A stretch of 53,834 nucleotides of DNA, taken from positions 1-53,834 of the forward strand of contig CAIRCP010000235.1 of NCBI GenBank assembly GCA_903877095.1, given 5' to 3'. Under the pieces are notes generated by a model. The model saw only the letters and a program-made list of their open reading frames with translations. It was not told where the DNA came from and did not search any database. This document shows positions 49,883 to 53,834 of the stretch, in pieces (position 1 is the stretch's first letter; the number at the start of each line of letters is the position of its first letter). The position numbers and the translations under genes were made by a program. The stretch comes from an uncultured Actinomycetes bacterium (lineage in GTDB: Bacteria; Actinomycetota; Actinomycetes; Mycobacteriales; Mycobacteriaceae).

Positions 49883-50710
49883 ATGCTCACGATCGGGTCC
49901 GGCATAAGCGACAAGTCGCGCCGGCGTCTGCACCGACGGCTGTCCGGCGCCGTCCTGCTGCTGTTCGGTCTGGCCTTGGCGGGGATGCTGGCCGCCACCC
50001 TAACCCCCAAGCCGCAGGTGGCCGTCGCCGACCAGTCACAGTCCGCGTTGCTACGCACCGGCCAGCAACTGTATGAAACCGCCTGCATCACCTGCCACGG
50101 CGCCAACCTGCAGGGCGTCGAGGGCCGCGGACCCAGCCTGGTCGGCGTCGGCGAGGCGGCCGTCTTCTTCCAGGTCAACACAGGCCGCATGCCCGCAATG
50201 CGCGGCGAGGCGCAGGCGCCGCGCAAGGCGCCGTATTTCGACCTCGCGCAGACCGACGCGTTGGGTGCCTACGTCCAGAGCCTCGGTGGCGGCCCATTGG
50301 CCCCCCGTGACGCCAATGGTCAGATCGCCGACCACTCGCTGATCGGGGACAACGTCGCACGCGGTGGCGACCTGTACCGGCTCAACTGCGCGTCCTGCCA
50401 CAACTTCACCGGCCGAGGTGGCGCGCTGTCGTCCGGCAAGTACGCACCCGGGCTGGACCCGGCTACGCCGGCGCAGATCTACACGGCGATGCTGACCGGC
50501 CCGCAGAACATGCCGAAGTTCTCCGATCGCCAGCTCGGCCCGGATGAGAAGAGGGACATCATCGCCTACGTCCGGTCGTCGTCGCAGACGATGAACCCGG
50601 GTGGCTACGGTCTCGGCGGCTTCGGCCCCGTACCGGAGGGTGCGGCAATCTTCGTCGTCGGAATGGTGTTCGCCATCGCGATCGCCATGTGGATCGGGGC
50701 ACGCGCATGA
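49883..50710 (+). CDS. qcrC: Dihaem cytochrome c subunit QcrC
   Basis: QcrC is the cytochrome cc subunit that wires the bcc complex directly to the aa3 oxidase. The 275-residue protein has an N-terminal membrane anchor (about 23-41), two haem c motifs, CITCH (68-72) and CASCH (169-173), with downstream Met ligands (MPAMRG, NMPKFS), and a C-terminal anchor helix (about 252-272). ATG 49883 has AGAAGGGG just upstream; in-frame ATGs at 49865 and 49868 overlap the ctaE stop and are less likely. Confidence 0.95.
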   Translation: MLTIGSGISDKSRRRLHRRLSGAVLLLFGLALAGMLAATLTPKPQVAVADQSQSALLRTGQQLYETACITCHGANLQGVEGRGPSLVGVGEAAVFFQVNTGRMPAMRGEAQAPRKAPYFDLAQTDALGAYVQSLGGGPLAPRDANGQIADHSLIGDNVARGGDLYRLNCASCHNFTGRGGALSSGKYAPGLDPATPAQIYTAMLTGPQNMPKFSDRQLGPDEKRDIIAYVRSSSQTMNPGGYGLGGFGPVPEGAAIFVVGMVFAIAIAMWIGARA

Positions 50711-51867
50711 CGCAGTACGAGTACGAAAACACCGAGAACCTCGACAACCTCTCCCACGAGGAGTTGGCCGCCCTCGGTGGACGGGTGGACGGCGTCGAGA
50801 CGGTCTTCAAAGAGGAGCGCTGGCCGGTCAACGGCACTCGCGCCGAGAAGCGATCCGAGCGTCTGGTCGCGCTGTGGCTGCTGGTCGGCGGCCTCAGCGG
50901 CCTGGCACTGCTGGTGGTGTTCCTGTTCTGGCCCTGGGAGTACAAGCCCTACCACACCAAGGGCAACCTGCTGTACTCGTGGGCGACGCCGATGTACGGC
51001 ATCACCTTCGGGTTGTCGATCCTGGCGATCGGTATCGGCGCAGTGCTCTACCAGAAGCGGTTCATTCCCGAGGAGATCTCGATCCAGGATCGCCATGACG
51101 GACGCTCCAACGAGTTGGATCGCAAGACCGCCGCCGCCACCCTGGTCAACGCCTTCGAGGGGTCGAGCATCAAGCGGCGCAAGCTGATCTGGACCTCGAT
51201 GGGCATCGGCGCCGGTGCGTTCGGGCTGGGCACCCTGGTCGCCTTCGTCGGCGGCCTGATCAAGAACCCGTGGAAGCCCGTCGTTCCCACCGCCGATGGC
51301 ATGAAGGCAGTGCTGTGGACCTCCGACTGGACCCCCCGCTACAACGGCGAGACGATCCATCTGGGCCGCGCCACCGGACGGCCCGGCGAGTCGCCGTTCA
51401 CCAAGATCCGGCCCGAGGACCTTGACGCCGGCGGCATGGAGACGGTGTTCCCCTACCGCGAGTCAGACGGTGACGGCACCACGGTGGAATCGCACGAGCG
51501 CCTCGCCCACATCGCCATGGGCGTCCGCAACCCCGTCATGCTGATCCGCATCAAGCCGGTCGACATGCCGCGGGTGGTCAAGCGTCAGGGCCAGGAGAGT
51601 TTCAACTTCGGCGAGCTGTTCGCCTACACCAAGGTCTGCTCGCACCTGGGTTGTCCGTCGTCGCTCTACGAGCAGCAGACCTACCGCATCCTGTGCCCGT
51701 GCCATCAGTCGCAGTTCGACGCCCTGCACTTCGCCAAGCCCATCTTCGGGCCGGCAGCACGGGCGCTGGCGCAGCTGCCCATCACCATTGACAAGGACGG
51801 GTACCTTGTTGCTAACGGCGATTTCATCGAACCTGTTGGACCGGCCTTTTGGGAGCGCAGATCATGA
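50707..51867 (+). CDS. qcrA: Rieske iron-sulfur subunit QcrA
   Basis: This 386-residue subunit transfers electrons from menaquinol to QcrC. It has a long cytoplasmic N-terminus, three transmembrane helices (about 54-75, 90-110, 160-180) as in actinobacteria, and a C-terminal Rieske fold with CSHLGCP and CPCHQSQFD holding the [2Fe-2S] cluster. ATG 50707 overlaps the qcrC stop by 4 bp. Confidence 0.96.
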   Translation: MTQYEYENTENLDNLSHEELAALGGRVDGVETVFKEERWPVNGTRAEKRSERLVALWLLVGGLSGLALLVVFLFWPWEYKPYHTKGNLLYSWATPMYGITFGLSILAIGIGAVLYQKRFIPEEISIQDRHDGRSNELDRKTAAATLVNAFEGSSIKRRKLIWTSMGIGAGAFGLGTLVAFVGGLIKNPWKPVVPTADGMKAVLWTSDWTPRYNGETIHLGRATGRPGESPFTKIRPEDLDAGGMETVFPYRESDGDGTTVESHERLAHIAMGVRNPVMLIRIKPVDMPRVVKRQGQESFNFGELFAYTKVCSHLGCPSSLYEQQTYRILCPCHQSQFDALHFAKPIFGPAARALAQLPITIDKDGYLVANGDFIEPVGPAFWERRS

Positions 51868-53507
51868 GTCTTAGCGTCGCTGACCGCCTCGACAAAGCTG
51901 CCGATAACATCGACTCGAGGTATCACCCCTCGGGTTCGCTGCGACGCGGGCTGAACAAGGTGTTCCCCACCCACTGGTCGTTCCTGCTGGGTGAGATCGC
52001 TCTGTACAGCTTCGTCATCCTGCTGCTGACCGGCGTCTGGCTCACCCTGTTCTTCGACCCGTCGATGGCAGAGGTCACCTACGAAGGCGTCTATACGCCG
52101 CTGCGCGGCATCCAGATGTCGAAGGCCTACGAAACCGCGCTGAACATCAGCTTCGAGGTCCGCGGCGGCTTGTTCGTCCGGCAGGTGCACCACTGGGCCG
52201 CGCTGATGTTCGCCGCGTCGATCATGGTGCACATGGCCCGGGTGTTCTTCACCGGCGCCTTCCGCCGGCCCCGCGAGGCCAACTGGGTGATCGGCGTCCT
52301 GCTGTTCATCCTGGCGATGTTCGAAGGCTTCTTCGGCTACTCGCTGCCCGACGACCTGCTCTCCGGCACCGGCATCCGCGCCGCTCTCTCGTCGATCACA
52401 TTGGGCCTGCCGCTGGTCGGCACCTGGATGCACTGGGCGATCTTCGGCGGCGACTTCCCCGGGAACATCATCATGCCGCGGCTGTACGCCGTGCACATCC
52501 TGCTCTTCCCGGGCATCATGCTCGCGCTCATCGGCGTTCACGTGGCGCTGGTCTGGTTCCAGAAGCACACTCAGTTCCCCGGCCCCGGCCGTACCGAGAC
52601 CAACGTCGTCGGTGTGCGGGTTATGCCGGTGTTCGCGGTCAAGTCCGGCGCGTTCTTCGCGATGATCGTCGGCGTCCTGGGCCTCATGGGCGGCCTGCTG
52701 CAGATCAACCCGATCTGGCAGCTCGGCCCCTACAAGCCCTCCCAGGTCTCGGCCGGGTCGCAACCCGACTTCTACATGCTCTGGACAGACGGCCTGATCC
52801 GTCTTTTCCCGGCCTGGGAGATCTACATCGGCAACCACACGATCCCCGCCGCCGTCTGGGTGGCCGTAATCATGGGCCTGGTGTTCCTACTGCTGATGGC
52901 CTACCCGTGGCTGGAGAAGCGTTTCACCGGCGACGACGCGCACCACAACCTGCTGCAACGTCCGCGCGACGTCCCGGTGCGTACCGGCATCGGAGCGATG
53001 ACGATCGCGTTCTACCTGGTGATCACCCTGAGCGCCTGCAACGACATCATCGCCTACAACTTCCACATCTCGCTGAACGCGACCACGTGGATCGGGCGTA
53101 TCGGCATGTTGATCATCCCCCCGCTGGCGTTCTTCTTCGCCTACCGGTGGGCGGTAGGCCTGCAGCGCAGCGACCGTGACGTTCTTGAGCACGGGATCGA
53201 AACCGGCATCATCAAGCGGCTTCCGCACGGGGCCTACATCGAAGTCCACCAGCCGCTGGGCCCGGTGGATGATCACGGTCACCCAATTGCCCTGGAGTAC
53301 GAGGGCGCTTCATTGCCTAAGCGCATGAACAAGCTCGGGTTCGGCGGAAAGCCCGGTACCGGAAGCTTCCTGACCGCCGACCCGGCCGTCGAGAACAACG
53401 CACTCATCGAGGCCTCGCACGCCTCCGAGCAGCGTGCCCTCACCGCCCTGGCCGAGTACCAGTATCACGAGTACAACGGGAACGGCGACGGCCACCACAA
53501 CGGGTAG
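51864..53507 (+). CDS. qcrB: Cytochrome b subunit QcrB
   Basis: QcrB holds the quinol oxidation and reduction sites of the bcc complex. The 547-residue protein has the haem-b helices ([59 protein letters not shown]) and about nine membrane spans, then a C-terminal cytosolic extension (about 430-547) rich in His, Asn and Gly at its end. It is the target of telacebec (Q203) in M. tuberculosis. ATG 51864 overlaps qcrA by 4 bp; the earlier ATG 51849 lies within qcrA. Confidence 0.97.
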   Translation: MSLSVADRLDKAADNIDSRYHPSGSLRRGLNKVFPTHWSFLLGEIALYSFVILLLTGVWLTLFFDPSMAEVTYEGVYTPLRGIQMSKAYETALNISFEVRGGLFVRQVHHWAALMFAASIMVHMARVFFTGAFRRPREANWVIGVLLFILAMFEGFFGYSLPDDLLSGTGIRAALSSITLGLPLVGTWMHWAIFGGDFPGNIIMPRLYAVHILLFPGIMLALIGVHVALVWFQKHTQFPGPGRTETNVVGVRVMPVFAVKSGAFFAMIVGVLGLMGGLLQINPIWQLGPYKPSQVSAGSQPDFYMLWTDGLIRLFPAWEIYIGNHTIPAAVWVAVIMGLVFLLLMAYPWLEKRFTGDDAHHNLLQRPRDVPVRTGIGAMTIAFYLVITLSACNDIIAYNFHISLNATTWIGRIGMLIIPPLAFFFAYRWAVGLQRSDRDVLEHGIETGIIKRLPHGAYIEVHQPLGPVDDHGHPIALEYEGASLPKRMNKLGFGGKPGTGSFLTADPAVENNALIEASHASEQRALTALAEYQYHEYNGNGDGHHNG

Positions 53508-53519
53508 CCATCTGCCTAC

Positions 53520-53560
53520 ATGAGAAGGGGCTCAGCCGATTCGGCTGGGCCCCTTCTCAT
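53520..53560 (+). terminator. Long hairpin terminator after qcrB
   Basis: A 41-nt near-perfect palindrome starts 13 bp after the qcrB stop. The arms (atgagaagggg...cccttctcat) pair over about 18-19 bp with one G-U wobble and a tiny loop. There is no U tract, so it may act as a hairpin-only terminator or protect the 3' end of the mRNA. Being symmetric it could act on both strands. Confidence 0.65.
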
Positions 53561-53711
53561 TGGCGTGGCGGGTGTCGTAGACCAGCTTCGAGGCTGACGC
53601 CACGCTCCCCCACCGGCTGACTCCGTGCGATGAGGATGAGTCCGAAATGCGGTGGGACGTGCTCGGCGAGGCGCCCGGGGCTGGTCGCTGCATAACTGTT
53701 TAGTCGGCGCT

Positions 53712-53764
53712 TCTGGTAGCGCCTGTGTATCGATCTGGTAGCAGGGGTGCGGGGATCTGGTAGC
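53712..53764 (+). repeat. Three TCTGGTAGC repeats at exact 22-bp spacing
   Basis: TCTGGTAGC occurs at 53712-53720, 53734-53742 and 53756-53764. The 22-bp period puts the copies about two helix turns apart, on one face, as in multi-site protein binding at transposon ends or regulator sites. They stand just before a candidate start codon at 53788. Confidence 0.7.
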
Positions 53765-53787
53765 GGCCCGGAGGATCGCTTTCATCC

Positions 53788-53834
53788 GTGACCGTTGGGG
53801 TCGCGGCGATGGAGAAGGATCCGTCCGCAGATGA
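53788..53834 (+). CDS. Partial ORF at the window end (5' fragment)
   Basis: A GTG at 53788, with GGAGGA 12 nt upstream, opens a frame that reads VTVGVAAMEKDPSAD to the edge; the ATG at 53809 is an alternative start. Only about 15 residues are visible, too few to assign a family. The 22-bp-period repeats upstream could be transposase sites or a regulator array. Confidence 0.3.
   Translation, partial: MTVGVAAMEKDPSAD

Larger units (their letters stand above)
53561..53834. other. Right-edge region, possible mobile-element boundary
   Basis: The conserved qcr operon ends here, and the sequence that follows does not look like the gene I would expect next (Rv2197c-like, minus strand). An open minus-strand frame at 53516-53785 overlaps the hairpin and has an Arg/Pro-rich, non-protein-like content. 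The window ends before the right part can be identified. Confidence 0.35.

Noticed and set aside
53516..53785. 89-residue minus-strand open frame after qcrB
   Set aside because: It overlaps the terminator hairpin, and its Arg/Pro/Ser-rich content does not look like a protein.

Overview
The window comes from a high-GC actinobacterium of the Mycobacteriaceae. The gene order from about 6.7 kb to the right end follows the Mycobacterium tuberculosis block Rv2144c to Rv2196 almost gene for gene: the division and cell-wall (dcw) cluster, then lppM, idsA2, mptA, Rv2175c/pknL, aroG, lipoglycan genes, pimB', ripC, trpD and ctaE-qcrCAB. Wag31, RipC, LppM, MptA and the bcc-type QcrC with two haem motifs are typical of mycobacteria. 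Several features suggest an environmental, non-tuberculous species: a group 3b [NiFe] hydrogenase beside the dcw cluster, no metF-type gene between lppM and idsA2, and no fadD15-type gene before pimB'. I cannot name the species from sequence alone.

Layout. 0.1-5.3 kb: a class I glutamine amidotransferase-like gene (+) converges on a minus-strand hydrogenase operon hyhB-hyhG-hyhS-hyhL followed by its maturation endopeptidase. 5.3-7.4 kb: an SRPBCC-SDR fusion protein and a membrane protein with a very acidic tail. 7.4-28.2 kb: the dcw cluster on the minus strand, transcribed mraZ-rsmH-ftsL-like-ftsI(pbpB)-murE-murF-mraY-murD-ftsW-murG-murC-ftsQ-ftsZ-pgeF-yggS-sepF-yggT-wag31. A 10-bp-period array of MraZ boxes lies upstream of mraZ. 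28.5-33.3 kb: a DUF3040 protein, a GNAT acetyltransferase, lppM, idsA2 and mptA. 33.3-38 kb: Rv2175c-like and pknL (divergent), aroG, an exoribonuclease and a membrane protein. 38-45.8 kb: mptC, then a minus-strand run from ripC down to a plsC-like acyltransferase that includes pimB', two SRPBCC proteins and an ArsA-like ATPase. 45.9-49.1 kb: a small Cys-rich protein, a DnaQ/GIY-YIG nuclease and trpD. 49.3-53.5 kb: ctaE-qcrC-qcrA-qcrB, encoding parts of the bc1-aa3 respiratory supercomplex, closed by a strong hairpin. 53.6-53.8 kb: a possible mobile-element edge with a 22-bp-period repeat.

How the genes work together. Most of the window serves envelope growth: lipid II precursor synthesis (MurC-F, MraY, MurG), septation (FtsZ, FtsQ, FtsW, FtsI, SepF), polar growth (Wag31), peptidoglycan hydrolysis (RipC) and PIM/LM/LAM assembly (PimB', MptA, MptC). 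The two ends carry energy metabolism: a cytosolic NAD(P)-linked hydrogenase on the left and the cytochrome bcc branch on the right. Many genes overlap by 1-8 bp, which suggests translational coupling. Several genes on both strands show a TANNNT box 6-8 nt before a GTG start, the mark of leaderless mycobacterial mRNAs, and I used this to choose starts.

The most unusual observations are: the hydrogenase placed at the 3' end of a co-directional run of about 27 kb that includes the dcw cluster; an Rv2175c orthologue that lacks the PknL phosphoacceptor threonine known from M. tuberculosis; a 60-bp-period repeat insert in murF and a low-GC insert in murD; a second, inverted MraZ-box-like array; and a possible 29-codon ORF in the wag31 leader.
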